From Hyphomicrobium sp. (GTDB lineage: Bacteria > Pseudomonadota > Alphaproteobacteria > Rhizobiales > Hyphomicrobiaceae), in contig JALHOF010000007.1 in NCBI GenBank assembly GCA_022843145.1, positions 124,001-188,000 of the forward strand: 64,000 nt of DNA, written 5' to 3'. This document shows, piece after piece, positions 44,565 through 53,307 of the stretch (its first letter is position 1; each line of letters begins with the position of its first letter). A program made the translations under genes and the position numbers. The notes below the pieces were generated by a model. The model saw only the letters and a program-made list of their open reading frames with translations. It had not been told where the DNA came from and searched no databases.

Positions 44565-45359
44565 ATGTCTATCCAGCCGCCAACAGATCTGAAAACAGCG
44601 GCGGCGCCGGCGCGGAACCGTGCGACGCCTACGCCGCCCGTCGTCTATCTGCTCGCCGATCATCTTGACGCTGTTCTTGCCCGTGGCGAAGATTTGTTGG
44701 CAAGTTCGTGGCGGCCCGACCGAACTGCGCGCTGTCCAGAGACAATTGCTAGTTATCAAGCCATGCAGCGGGACGTCATTCGCACGATTAGAACACACGA
44801 ATTGCTGCTGGTTTCGCGCGCTCTAAAGGCCCGAGAGCGGGCGCGGGAAATCGCGATCCTTGATCGGCGGTTTGCCCCATTGGCCCGCGTGTTCGCCGCA
44901 GCAACCTCTTCTCTCGAGGACGCGGCGCGGGAAGCTGGCGATCTGTCCGCCGAACAGTTCGATACCGGGGTCGGAATTCTCGCTTACATGCGTGGCCGCG
45001 GCATGGTCGCCCAAGATTCTGCTGCCTTCGACGATTGCGGTGCGATCGTTGTTTCGCCGAAATTTCTGGTCGCCCGGCGGATCGAACTCGAGATCATTCT
45101 TGATCTCGTCGCCACGTTTCTCGACACGATGGAACTGCATTTCGACATCTATCCAGACGTCGATGAAACGCCGGTCGATGAGTCATCAAAAGAGACCGCC
45201 GACCATTCCGAGGGCTTCCAATGCGCCACTGATCTCGGTGACCGACCCGTGGCAACGACGGATGCCTCGCCACGGACGACCGCCGCATCGACGACGGGTT
45301 TGGCTTCCAACCCGTCGTCGAGCTTGATCGAGCGTCTCAGCTCCGTGCCGCAGCCCTGA
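44565..45359 (+). CDS. Hypothetical protein with charged helical core
   Basis: Unrecognised 264-residue protein. The middle part (residues 50-190) is helical and rich in Arg/Glu/Ala (ALKARERAREIAILDRRF), and a Ser/Thr/Asp-rich, probably disordered tail follows from residue 200. A TTG at 44532 could also start it. It is convergent with the RlpA-like gene and ends 20 bases into its 3' end (overlap 45337-45359). No family is identified. Confidence 0.45.
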   Translation: MSIQPPTDLKTAAAPARNRATPTPPVVYLLADHLDAVLARGEDLLASSWRPDRTARCPETIASYQAMQRDVIRTIRTHELLLVSRALKARERAREIAILDRRFAPLARVFAAATSSLEDAAREAGDLSAEQFDTGVGILAYMRGRGMVAQDSAAFDDCGAIVVSPKFLVARRIELEIILDLVATFLDTMELHFDIYPDVDETPVDESSKETADHSEGFQCATDLGDRPVATTDASPRTTAASTTGLASNPSSSLIERLSSVPQP

Positions 45360-46164
45360 TCCGCTTTTTCTTTTGTGCGATGGTCGTGTCGATCGTCGGC
45401 GCGATCTCGCGGAGTTGCGGCTTGGGACCCGCGCGGCCAGTCAATGTCGGCAAGTTGAAATCGAGGGCAGCGATTGCAGTCTGTTTCGACTGTTTCGATA
45501 TCGGGGCGAGCATCGCCTGTGTTGCCGCCTTCAAGGCAGCAACCGACGTCAGGCTGCTCGACACTTGATCGAGCGACGCGAAGCTGCCGACGTAGCCTGG
45601 AACCGGATCGTATTTCCGGTGACGGCGATAGGTCGCCTCGGCCTTCGAAGGGGCCTTCAATACCTTAACCTGCAGCTTGGCGACGCCCTTGTGACGAAAG
45701 CCTAGTTTCTCGGCGGCCGAGCGAGAGACGTCTAACTTGCGGTTGCCCCAGTATGGCCCAGCATTATTGACGCGGACGACAGCAGCCTTCTTGGTCGCCG
45801 GATTGAACACCAGGAGTGTCGTCCCGTCTGGGTAGATCGGGCTCGCGGCGTTGTCGGGCTTGTCGGCGCGAAATGCTTCGCCGGACGAGGTCAGTCCGCA
45901 AGGGTTGTACCGGTCGCGGCGGCAGTCGTCGTAGAACGAGGTCACGAACGACTCGGTGCGACCGACGGCAGCGGACGTTTCGGAGAGCGAACGCACGCGA
46001 TGGCAGGTGCCGTGGAAGCAGTATGTCGAACCGGGTGTTTTTGCGAAAGCGTCGGATGAGGGCACGAGGCCCATCGTGAACAGGAATGCGCCAGCGAGCG
46101 CGACGAGGCGCGCTGTCCAGTTCGAGCCAACACAATGCTGCGAGCGATCGATGATCGTCGTCAT
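45337..46164 (-). CDS. RlpA-like double-psi beta-barrel protein
   Basis: A 275-residue exported protein with a signal peptide and a double-psi beta-barrel domain related to RlpA lytic transglycosylases: TSFYDDCRRDRYNPCGL, GEAFRADK, YPDGTTLLVFNPATKKAAVVRV and NRKLDVSRSAAEKLGF. In RlpA the motif RxNDRGPF holds a catalytic aspartate; here it is RVNNAGPYWG, with Asn in its place. Cleavage activity is therefore doubtful. A long basic tail (VKVLKAPSKAE and beyond) follows. AGGAG precedes the ATG at 46164. Its C-terminal end overlaps the neighbouring gene on the other strand by 23 bases. Confidence 0.78.
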   Translation of the reverse strand: MTTIIDRSQHCVGSNWTARLVALAGAFLFTMGLVPSSDAFAKTPGSTYCFHGTCHRVRSLSETSAAVGRTESFVTSFYDDCRRDRYNPCGLTSSGEAFRADKPDNAASPIYPDGTTLLVFNPATKKAAVVRVNNAGPYWGNRKLDVSRSAAEKLGFRHKGVAKLQVKVLKAPSKAEATYRRHRKYDPVPGYVGSFASLDQVSSSLTSVAALKAATQAMLAPISKQSKQTAIAALDFNLPTLTGRAGPKPQLREIAPTIDTTIAQKKKRIRAAARS

Positions 46165-46318
46165 GGGAACTCCTGAATTTACCATCAAGCGCGATGCTGC
46201 GGATCGGACGTGGGCGCATGGTGCGCGGCAGCGATGCGGTGAGAGCAGGTTAACGTTGTATGCGCGATATGTGTCTCACCGGATGGTTAATGCCCGGATC
46301 GTCGCGCGAGTCCCTGCG

Positions 46319-47104
46319 TCAGATGATCCCTCTTTGATTCAACTTGGTTTTTAAGCCTGCGACCGCTTCCACCCAGGCCGTCTCGTCCGTCGAACGGAGA
46401 ACGAGCTGTGTCGATGGGCGGCCATCCTTCCAAGTCGGATACGACCCCATGGCGACACCCGGATACTGCCTCTGATGTTCGCCGAGCACTTCGGCAATCT
46501 CGCCTTCCGGTACCGAAAGATCGATCGCTGCGGCATGCATTTGCCGCCCCTTTTCCAGCCTTGGTGTGACAGCGTCGAGCATCACCTGCATCACAGCCGG
46601 CACTCCGGCCATGACGATGACGTTGTCGATCATGAACCCAGGCGCGATGGAAACGCTGTTCTCGATCAGTTCCGACCCGGCTGGCATTCGCGCCATCCGG
46701 AGACGCGGCGGTGTGAGTTCCACGCCGCGCCGTTCGTAGTGCGGCTTCATGATTGCGAGCGCGCGCGGATCGATGTCGATGGAGACGCCAAACGCTTTGG
46801 CGATGCAATCGGCGGTGATATCGTCGTGCGTCGGTCCAATCCCACCGGTCGTGAACAGGTAACGATAGCGTCGGCGCAGTTCATTGACCGCTTCGACGAT
46901 CGCGGCCTCGTCGTCGGCAACCACGCGCACTTCGCGCAGCTCGATGCCGATGGCAGTGAGATGGTCTGCTATGTGACCGATGTTGCGGTCTTTGGTGCGC
47001 CCCGAGAGGATCTCGTCACCAATGACCAGGACCGCCGCGGTGACACGACCCGGTGTTTGGCCTCTCTCGGCCGTTAACGTGTGCGGGAAGCCGCTCGCCT
47101 GCAT
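46319..47104 (-). CDS. CinA N-terminal-like MoCF domain protein
   Basis: A 261-residue molybdopterin-binding (MoCF) domain protein like the N-terminal part of CinA, without the C-terminal amidase domain. The signatures are VIGDEILSGRTKDRNIGHIADHL, RYLFTTGGIGPTHDDITADCIA and VIVMAGVPAVMQVMLD. Related proteins act in ADP-ribose pyrophosphatase or NMN pathways; here the role is unknown. The ATG at 47104 follows AGGACTTGAC; the open frame continues upstream for 102 codons across the divergent region without similarity. It is divergent from the rhodanese gene. Confidence 0.85.
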   Translation of the reverse strand: MQASGFPHTLTAERGQTPGRVTAAVLVIGDEILSGRTKDRNIGHIADHLTAIGIELREVRVVADDEAAIVEAVNELRRRYRYLFTTGGIGPTHDDITADCIAKAFGVSIDIDPRALAIMKPHYERRGVELTPPRLRMARMPAGSELIENSVSIAPGFMIDNVIVMAGVPAVMQVMLDAVTPRLEKGRQMHAAAIDLSVPEGEIAEVLGEHQRQYPGVAMGSYPTWKDGRPSTQLVLRSTDETAWVEAVAGLKTKLNQRGII

Positions 47105-47285
47105 GTCAAGTCCTGCCCGTCGGTGTGGATTTGGAATCCAGTCTACGACGTTCGCGGTATTTCGAGTCACCGAACTGTGACTCTGATGGACTTGCAGCAG
47201 GCCGATCCTCCGCGATATATTAACATTTGAATGTGTGAGTGTGCGAGAGCCGCTCACAATCCTCAAGCAGCCGTCTGGATCACCA

Positions 47286-47921
47286 ATGACCTCACGCCAT
47301 GACTTTGCGTGCTTGCGCATCGCCGCCGCCGCCATGCTCATGTTGGCGGCGGGCGCAAATACGACCCTGGCCGAGGGGCAGCAGTGCCTCAACGAGCTGG
47401 AAGCCGGCATTGCACGCGATTACAGCGACGTGACCCACCTGACGCCCGAGCAGTTCGAAGCGGCAATGAAGACGCCGGAAAAGGTGCTGCTTCTCGACGC
47501 GCGGCCCGATGGCGAGGTCGGCGTGAGCAGACTGCCGGGCGCGATCCCGGTTGACCCTGATATCGACTCCGAGGCATTTCAGGCTCGGTTCAGCGATCTG
47601 GCGCGCGGCCGAGATGTGGTCATCTATTGTTCTGTCGGCGTGCGCAGCTCCAAATTGGCGAGCCGGGTTCGCGAGGTCATGCAGAAGCTCGGGGCCAAGC
47701 GTGTCGCGAACTTGCGCGGCGGAATTTTCGCGTGGCACAACACCGGGCGTCCCTTGCTCGACACGTCCGGTGGAACCGAGCTGGTGCATCCATACAGCTC
47801 ACGCTGGACATACTATCTCGACTTCAAAGATCTCGCGAGCTACGCGCCGCGTGCTCTCGATGGGCAGCCGATTAAACAAAGCCGTGCGCCGCGGCCTTGG
47901 TCGTCGTATTTGCCCTTCTGA
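47286..47921 (+). CDS. Exported rhodanese-like protein
   Basis: A 211-residue protein with a signal peptide (residues 1-29) and a rhodanese domain. The active-site loop CSVGVRSS carries the catalytic cysteine, and LLLDARPDGEVGVSRLPGAIPVD and NLRGGIFAWHNTGRPL follow the family pattern. It should be a periplasmic sulfurtransferase or a phosphatase-like relative. An in-frame GTG at 47235 would add 17 residues; the ATG at 47286 fits the signal peptide better. It is divergent from the MoCF-domain gene. Confidence 0.83.
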   Translation: MTSRHDFACLRIAAAAMLMLAAGANTTLAEGQQCLNELEAGIARDYSDVTHLTPEQFEAAMKTPEKVLLLDARPDGEVGVSRLPGAIPVDPDIDSEAFQARFSDLARGRDVVIYCSVGVRSSKLASRVREVMQKLGAKRVANLRGGIFAWHNTGRPLLDTSGGTELVHPYSSRWTYYLDFKDLASYAPRALDGQPIKQSRAPRPWSSYLPF

Positions 47922-47991
47922 GAGCTGACCCGAACGCACCGGCACCGATCTGTCTCTTGCCGGCCAAGCGTCTACATCGCATCATTGAACG

Positions 47992-48705
47992 ATGCGATTC
48001 CCTTCCCCCCTCGTACGCGGCCGATTGATCCAGCGATACAAGCGGTTCCTGGCTGATGTTGCCCTCGACGACGGTGCGACGATCACCGCGACCTGCTCGA
48101 ACACCGGCTCGATGCTCGGACTGACCGCGCCCGGATCCGTCGTGTGGCTCTCAGAAAACGACAGCCCGACGCGAAAATACCGTCACACTTGGGAAATGAT
48201 CGAAGCCGATCTCGGCAAGGGCCCGACGCTCGTCGGCATCAACACAAGCCTTCCAAACAAGATCGTGTCGGATGCGATCGAGGCCGGCGCCGTGGCGGAT
48301 CTCGCCGGGTATCCCTCACTTCGCCGAGAGGTCAAGTACGGTGCCAACAGTCGTATCGACATCCTGCTCGAGCATCCCGATAAGGGCCTAGCCTACGTCG
48401 AAGTCAAGAATGTGCACTTGATGCGGAAGCCGGGCCTCGCCGAGTTTCCGGACAGCAAGACCGAGCGCGGCGTCAAACATCTCGATGAACTGGGCAATAT
48501 GGTCGAGGCGGGCCACAGGGCGGTGATGGTGTTCCTGGTGCAGCGTGCCGACGCCGCGAGGTTCTCAGTGGCCCGCGACATCGACCCGGTTTATGGCACC
48601 GCGTTCGAGCGTGCGACATCACGCGGCGTGGAGGCCATTGCGCTCCGTTGCCGGTTGTCATCCGACGAAATCGCCGTCGACAGGGCGATCCCGATCAAGC
48701 GCTGA
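47992..48705 (+). CDS. sfsA: DNA/RNA nuclease SfsA
   Basis: SfsA of 237 residues. Family motifs include [49 protein letters not shown], and [21 protein letters not shown], where the E and K form the nuclease-like site. SfsA was first noted as a sugar-fermentation regulator and has sequence-specific nuclease activity. It ends 11 bases inside the convergent FkbM gene. Confidence 0.95.
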   Translation: MRFPSPLVRGRLIQRYKRFLADVALDDGATITATCSNTGSMLGLTAPGSVVWLSENDSPTRKYRHTWEMIEADLGKGPTLVGINTSLPNKIVSDAIEAGAVADLAGYPSLRREVKYGANSRIDILLEHPDKGLAYVEVKNVHLMRKPGLAEFPDSKTERGVKHLDELGNMVEAGHRAVMVFLVQRADAARFSVARDIDPVYGTAFERATSRGVEAIALRCRLSSDEIAVDRAIPIKR

Positions 48706-49582
48706 CAGGGCTGCGGCGGCGTCGCAGAACGGCGTTGCCCGGTCCAGTTTTCAGAACGTCGTAACCCAGTGCCGCGATTTCACCGACAAGATCGCGCGAC
48801 CACAATACGCGGTTGTTCTCGAAGATCAGCAGAGATGGCCACAGCGATGGCGGCGCCGATTCGAAGAACGCGGTGAGCACGGCGTCTTCGTGACCTTCGA
48901 TATCCATCTTGATGGCATCGATGCGCTGCAGATCGTGACGCTCGGCGAGTGCGAGAAGTGTCTCTGTCGCGACCTCGATCCCGCCATCCTCGAACCGCGC
49001 GCCGGCTGCCTCCGCGATCGTCGTGTTGCCGATGTTGCCGGCAAGAATGCGCAGCCGGACGGTCCCCGCACGGTCGGACAATGCGTGTGGCACGATGCGC
49101 GTGCCCGAATGCCCACTGGCTGCGATGTTGAAGGCGAGGCGCGCGCGGACAACGGGATGCGGCTCGACGGCGATGACGGTTGCGTCGGCTCCACCGCGAG
49201 CGGCGACGAACAATGCGTAGGCACCCACGTTCGCGCCGACGTCGATGAACACGAACCCAGGACCGACTAGAGGCTCCAGGATGGCCAGATCGTCGGGATC
49301 GAAATAGTGCGGCGTGAACAACAGCCGCTTTTCGCAGGCATTTCCGGTCGTGTGCAGCCGCATGCGCGCGCCAAGTACTTCGACGTCAACGGCACCACCG
49401 TGGGCACGCGACCCGAGCGACCGCGCCAGCGAGGCCACCCGCCTCCCGAGTGCATTGCGCGGTAGCCGCCGCGTCACTCCCACGACTGCATCCAGCCAAC
49501 CGGGCGCCTTGAGCGAGCCGAATGGCACGTCCGTGTTGCTGCTGCCGTCGCCGCGTCCGCTCATATCGTTTTGAGGTCCCAT
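48695..49582 (-). CDS. FkbM family methyltransferase
   Basis: A 295-residue methyltransferase of the FkbM family. The SAM-binding [39 protein letters not shown] and [16 protein letters not shown] segments are all present. Substrates vary, including polyketides and glycans, and cannot be told here. No glycan or polyketide genes are adjacent. The ATG at 49582 begins the reading frame. The last 11 bases overlap sfsA on the other strand. Confidence 0.88.
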   Translation of the reverse strand: MGPQNDMSGRGDGSSNTDVPFGSLKAPGWLDAVVGVTRRLPRNALGRRVASLARSLGSRAHGGAVDVEVLGARMRLHTTGNACEKRLLFTPHYFDPDDLAILEPLVGPGFVFIDVGANVGAYALFVAARGGADATVIAVEPHPVVRARLAFNIAASGHSGTRIVPHALSDRAGTVRLRILAGNIGNTTIAEAAGARFEDGGIEVATETLLALAERHDLQRIDAIKMDIEGHEDAVLTAFFESAPPSLWPSLLIFENNRVLWSRDLVGEIAALGYDVLKTGPGNAVLRRRRSPVSA

Positions 49583-49767
49583 GCTGATCTGCCGCCGTTA
49601 CCGCAGTTTCAGACGTGGCTGTCAATGCGCCGGAATCCTCATCAAGCCTCCGCCCGCACACGCCACTGTGACAGCAATTGAGATGACGGCATGAAACGCT
49701 TGCGGCACAACTTGCGTAACTTGCTGCAAACGCCAAGATGCGCGTTACCACAGGAGCCCGAAGACCG

Positions 49768-50262
49768 ATGTTCACCCGCCGCGACTTCTCCCGTGCCGCC
49801 GCCAGCCTCGCCGTGGTGCTCGGCAGTGGCGCAACCGCCCGGGCCGCCGGGCCATCAGGAGCAAAGTTCGAGATCATGAAAACCGATGACGAGTGGAAGA
49901 AGATCCTGACCAAGGAGCAGTTCCACGTGCTCCGCAAGCACGGCACCGAGCGCGCCGGGACGAGCCCCCTCGACAAGGTTTATGAACCGGGGACTTACCA
50001 TTGCGCGGGTTGCGATCTGCCCTTGTTCGCATCCGACACCAAGTTCGACAGCGGTACGGGCTGGCCGAGCTTCTACAAGCCGATCGAAAAGGCCGTTGGC
50101 AGCACAGTTGACAGCAGCTTCTTCATGACCCGGACCGAGATCCATTGCGCGCGCTGCGGCGGCCATCTCGGCCATGTCTTCGAAGATGGACCGAAGCCAA
50201 CCGGTCTGCGCTACTGCATGAACGGGGTTGCAATGAAGTTCGTGCCGAAGACCACGGGCTGA
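49768..50262 (+). CDS. msrB: Peptide-methionine (R)-S-oxide reductase, exported
   Basis: MsrB of 164 residues. Zinc cysteines are in CAGC and CARC, and the catalytic cysteine is in [25 protein letters not shown] opens the domain. An N-terminal Tat-like signal ([18 protein letters not shown]) suggests export to the periplasm. The ATG at 49768 is preferred; an in-frame ATG at 49738 would place ten residues before the twin-arginine motif. msrA follows on the same strand, so the pair probably repairs oxidised envelope proteins. Confidence 0.93.
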   Translation: MFTRRDFSRAAASLAVVLGSGATARAAGPSGAKFEIMKTDDEWKKILTKEQFHVLRKHGTERAGTSPLDKVYEPGTYHCAGCDLPLFASDTKFDSGTGWPSFYKPIEKAVGSTVDSSFFMTRTEIHCARCGGHLGHVFEDGPKPTGLRYCMNGVAMKFVPKTTG

Positions 50263-50322
50263 GATTACCTTCTTGGTTCATTGACAGACAGCCCGCCGCC
50301 GATCCTTCGACCGGAGATTCCC

Positions 50323-50967
50323 ATGTTGCGCCTCGCCACCGCCATTGCCGTCGCCGCCCTCGTCGGGTTCTCCGCCGCCCCGCGCGCCGACGATACGCCG
50401 CCAGCCAAGGACGGCGTCGGCGTGGCGACATTCGGATCGGGTTGCTTCTGGTGCACCGAAGTCGATTTCGACAAGGTGCCGGGCGTGCTGACGACCGTCT
50501 CCGGCTACATGGGCGGCAAAACGAAGAATCCCACTTACGATCAGGTCGGAACCGGCCGCACTGGGCATATCGAAGTGCTTCAGGTCACCTATGACAAGAA
50601 GAAGGTCGACTTCCCCTTTCTCCTGGAACACTTCTGGAAGACGACCGACGTGACGGACAGCGGAGGCCAATTCTGCGACCGCGGCAACCAGTATCGCCCG
50701 GTCATCTTCACACATGACGACGAGCAGTCGAAACTCGCGATCGCTGGCAAGGAAGCGATCGATAAATCCGGCAAGCTCGGCAAACCCGTCGCAGTTCAGA
50801 TCTCACCACGGGCTGAATTTACCGCCGCCGAGGAGTATCACCAGAATTTCTACAAAAAAGATCCTGGCCGCTACTTCAGTTATCGCGCTGGATGCGGGCG
50901 TGACGGCACCCTGGATCGTCTATGGGGTAAGGACCGTTTGAGCCATCTCGGTCCAAAGACGCAGTAA
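50323..50967 (+). CDS. msrA: Peptide-methionine (S)-S-oxide reductase, exported
   Basis: MsrA of 214 residues. The catalytic GCFWCTE and the GYMGGKTKNPTYDQVGTGRTGHIEVLQV and DSGGQFCDRGNQYRPVIF motifs are clear. A Sec-type signal (LRLATAIAVAALVGFSAAPRA) precedes them. The ATG at 50323 follows GGAGATTCCC. The catalytic core is complete. It is 60 bases downstream of msrB, which makes a two-gene periplasmic repair unit. No CcdA-like electron partner is seen nearby. Confidence 0.95.
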   Translation: MLRLATAIAVAALVGFSAAPRADDTPPAKDGVGVATFGSGCFWCTEVDFDKVPGVLTTVSGYMGGKTKNPTYDQVGTGRTGHIEVLQVTYDKKKVDFPFLLEHFWKTTDVTDSGGQFCDRGNQYRPVIFTHDDEQSKLAIAGKEAIDKSGKLGKPVAVQISPRAEFTAAEEYHQNFYKKDPGRYFSYRAGCGRDGTLDRLWGKDRLSHLGPKTQ

Positions 50968-51072
50968 AACTTATTCCCGGGTCGGGTGAAGTCCGATCCA
51001 TGGTTGAAGGATCGGCAAGGGATACGTTGTTTTTTCGATCCGCAATCCTGTCAGGCACGTTAGCATGTCGCC

Positions 51073-52059
51073 ATGCAACCGAAGCCGGCAGGGATACCGC
51101 GATTGAATCGATCCGCAGCGACACGCGCGACCAGCGACCCCTTCGAGACGACGATGCTCGACGTCGGGGACGGCCATGAGATCTACGTCGAGCGCGTCGG
51201 ACGGCGCGACGGGATCCCGGCGATCTACCTGCACGGCGGACCCGGCAGCGGGTGCCAGGCTGCTCATCGTGAACTCTTTGATCAGGACGTCTTCTCAGCT
51301 GTCTTGTTCGACCAGCGCGGCGCGGGCCGCTCGCGGCCGTGGCTCGGACTGCATGCCAACACGACCGCACACCTCGTCGCCGACATTGAGCGCATTCGCC
51401 ACTTTTGCCGCTTCGACCGCATGATCGTGGTCGGCGGCTCTTGGGGCTCGACGCTGGCCACAGCCTACGCCGAGCAGTACCCCGAGCGCGTGGCTGGACT
51501 GGTGATGCGCGCGGTTTTCATGGGTACACCGGCGGAGGTCGACTGGGCGTTCCTCGGGGGACCGCGCCGGTTCAGGCCGGAACTCTACGAGCAGTTCATC
51601 GGCTGGCTACCCGAGCGTGAGCGGCACGCGCCGCTCGAAGCCTACTACCGCCGGCTGTTGCATCCCGAGCCCGACGTGCAGGTTCCGGCGGCGTGGGCCT
51701 GGCATCATTACGAGCGCGCATTGTCGGAGCTGGTGCCGGGCGCCACAACTATCCCCGAAGCCTTACGGACCACTGGCAGGCCCCCGCCGACGGCTGTGAT
51801 GGAGGCCCATTACCTAGCGCATGATTGCTTCCTCAGGCCCGATCAGCTCATCGCCGAAGCCGGCAAGCTCGCGGGCATCCCCGGCACGATCGTGCAGAGC
51901 CGCTACGATCTCCTATGCCCTCCCGTCAGCGCCTATCGCTTGCACATGGCGTGGCCCGGATCGGAGCTCGCGTTCATCGAAGCCGCCGGCCACGCCATGA
52001 GCGAAGCGGGCGTTCGAGAGGCGATGCGCGCCGCTCTGGAGCGGTTGGGGCGGCGGTGA
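51073..52059 (+). CDS. pip: Proline iminopeptidase
   Basis: An alpha/beta hydrolase of 328 residues, matching prolyl iminopeptidase. LHGGPGSGCQ holds the oxyanion loop, GGSWGSTLATAYA carries the nucleophile serine, FDQRGAGRSRP follows, and GRYDLLCPP-like VQSRYDLLCPPV and AAGHAMSE hold the aspartate and histidine. It removes N-terminal proline from peptides. It is about 105 bases after msrA; they may be independent. Confidence 0.93.
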   Translation: MQPKPAGIPRLNRSAATRATSDPFETTMLDVGDGHEIYVERVGRRDGIPAIYLHGGPGSGCQAAHRELFDQDVFSAVLFDQRGAGRSRPWLGLHANTTAHLVADIERIRHFCRFDRMIVVGGSWGSTLATAYAEQYPERVAGLVMRAVFMGTPAEVDWAFLGGPRRFRPELYEQFIGWLPERERHAPLEAYYRRLLHPEPDVQVPAAWAWHHYERALSELVPGATTIPEALRTTGRPPPTAVMEAHYLAHDCFLRPDQLIAEAGKLAGIPGTIVQSRYDLLCPPVSAYRLHMAWPGSELAFIEAAGHAMSEAGVREAMRAALERLGRR

Positions 52060-52247
52060 GGACTGAGAACAGCCAGTTCCTGCCGACCCGAGGTTGACCC
52101 TTCACCTCAGTTGGCGAATGGTAGCGCCGACGGGTGGATCGAAAGGGATCACGGCTTGGCTTCGGCCGGCGGTGTTATTTCGTCGGCTCAATCGTCGGCG
52201 GTGATCAGTTCAACGCACGCGAGGCCGTGCTCGATGAAGGCGCAAGA

Positions 52248-53231
52248 ATGTCTCTCGAAGAGCTAGGCTGGAATGGGCAGTGGCGAGAGAAATTCGAGGC
52301 CTTTGCTGCAACGGGGTTCGTGCCCGCACGTGTGGTCGGTGAACACCGAAGTCACTATCGCGTGGCAACCGAAGCCGCAGAAATTTCCGCTGGCACAACC
52401 GGTCGCCTCCGCAACACGGTGGCGCAGCGATCGGACTTGCCCGGCGTCGGAGACTTCGTGGCCGTAGCCTTGTCCGGGGGTGACAGCCCTTCGACGATCG
52501 AAGCGGTCCTGCCGCGGACGAGCGCCTTGATCCGCAAGGCCTCGGGCACACCCGACCCGCAACTGCTGGCGGCGAATATCGATGTCGTCTTTATCGTGAC
52601 CGCCCTAGGCGGCGACTATAATCTTCCGCGAATGATGCGCTATCTTGCCTTGGTGCAGCAAAGCGGCGCCAGTCCCGTGATCGTGGTCAACAAATCGGAT
52701 CTGGAGAACGATGTTGTCGGCCCGGCCGGACAGATCGAAGGAATCGGTTCACAGATTCCCGTCCATGTGATCAGCGCGCGTGACCGCGAATGTACCCATG
52801 TGCTCGAACAGTATTTCACGGGCAATCGCACAGTCGCCCTCTTCGGTTCCTCCGGCGTTGGCAAATCGACATTGACGAACCAGCTCCTCGGTCGCGACGC
52901 GCAAGCGACACAGGAAGTGCGTGGCTATGACGGTCGCGGCCGCCATACGACAACTCATCGGCAACTCTTCGTGCGGACACGAGGCGGGGCCATTGTCGAC
53001 ACGCCCGGGCTGCGGGGGCTCGAACTCTGGAACACGGCAAATGCCGACGCAAATCGCTTCGATGATATCGAACGACTGGCATTGCAGTGCCGGTTCAGCA
53101 ATTGCCATCATAAGTCCGAGCCGGATTGCGCCGTTCGATCCGCCGTCGAGCGCGGCGAGGTCGACAGCGCCCATTTTGCCGAGTTCATCAATTCTGCAAA
53201 TGGTCGTGAACCAAACATGACTGGAAGGTAA
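52248..53231 (+). CDS. rsgA: Ribosome small-subunit-dependent GTPase A
   Basis: RsgA of 327 residues, a late 30S assembly GTPase. It contains an OB-fold N-terminus, a circularly permuted GTPase domain (NKSD, then GSSGVGKST and DTPGLRGL) and the C-terminal zinc-binding C-x-H-x-C region (CRFSNCHHKSEPDCAV). The ATG at 52248 follows AAGG by about eight bases; upstream in-frame starts at 52134 are less likely. It is convergent with the EF-G-like gene, with a hairpin between. Confidence 0.95.
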   Translation: MSLEELGWNGQWREKFEAFAATGFVPARVVGEHRSHYRVATEAAEISAGTTGRLRNTVAQRSDLPGVGDFVAVALSGGDSPSTIEAVLPRTSALIRKASGTPDPQLLAANIDVVFIVTALGGDYNLPRMMRYLALVQQSGASPVIVVNKSDLENDVVGPAGQIEGIGSQIPVHVISARDRECTHVLEQYFTGNRTVALFGSSGVGKSTLTNQLLGRDAQATQEVRGYDGRGRHTTTHRQLFVRTRGGAIVDTPGLRGLELWNTANADANRFDDIERLALQCRFSNCHHKSEPDCAVRSAVERGEVDSAHFAEFINSANGREPNMTGR

Positions 53232-53232
53232 G

Positions 53233-53258
53233 TCCCCGCGAATTCGAGTGCGCGGGGA
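53233..53258. terminator. Hairpin between convergent rsgA and EF-G-like gene
   Basis: The sequence TCCCCGCG-(10)-CGCGGGGA (53233-53240 and 53251-53258) forms an eight-base-pair stem directly after the rsgA stop. No T-run follows on either strand, so intrinsic termination is uncertain. It may serve as a bidirectional 3' structure between the two genes. Confidence 0.4.
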
Positions 53259-53307
53259 GCGACGGTGCTGGCTGCGGCAGGCGGACAGCGATTGCGTCCA
53301 TGGCCCT

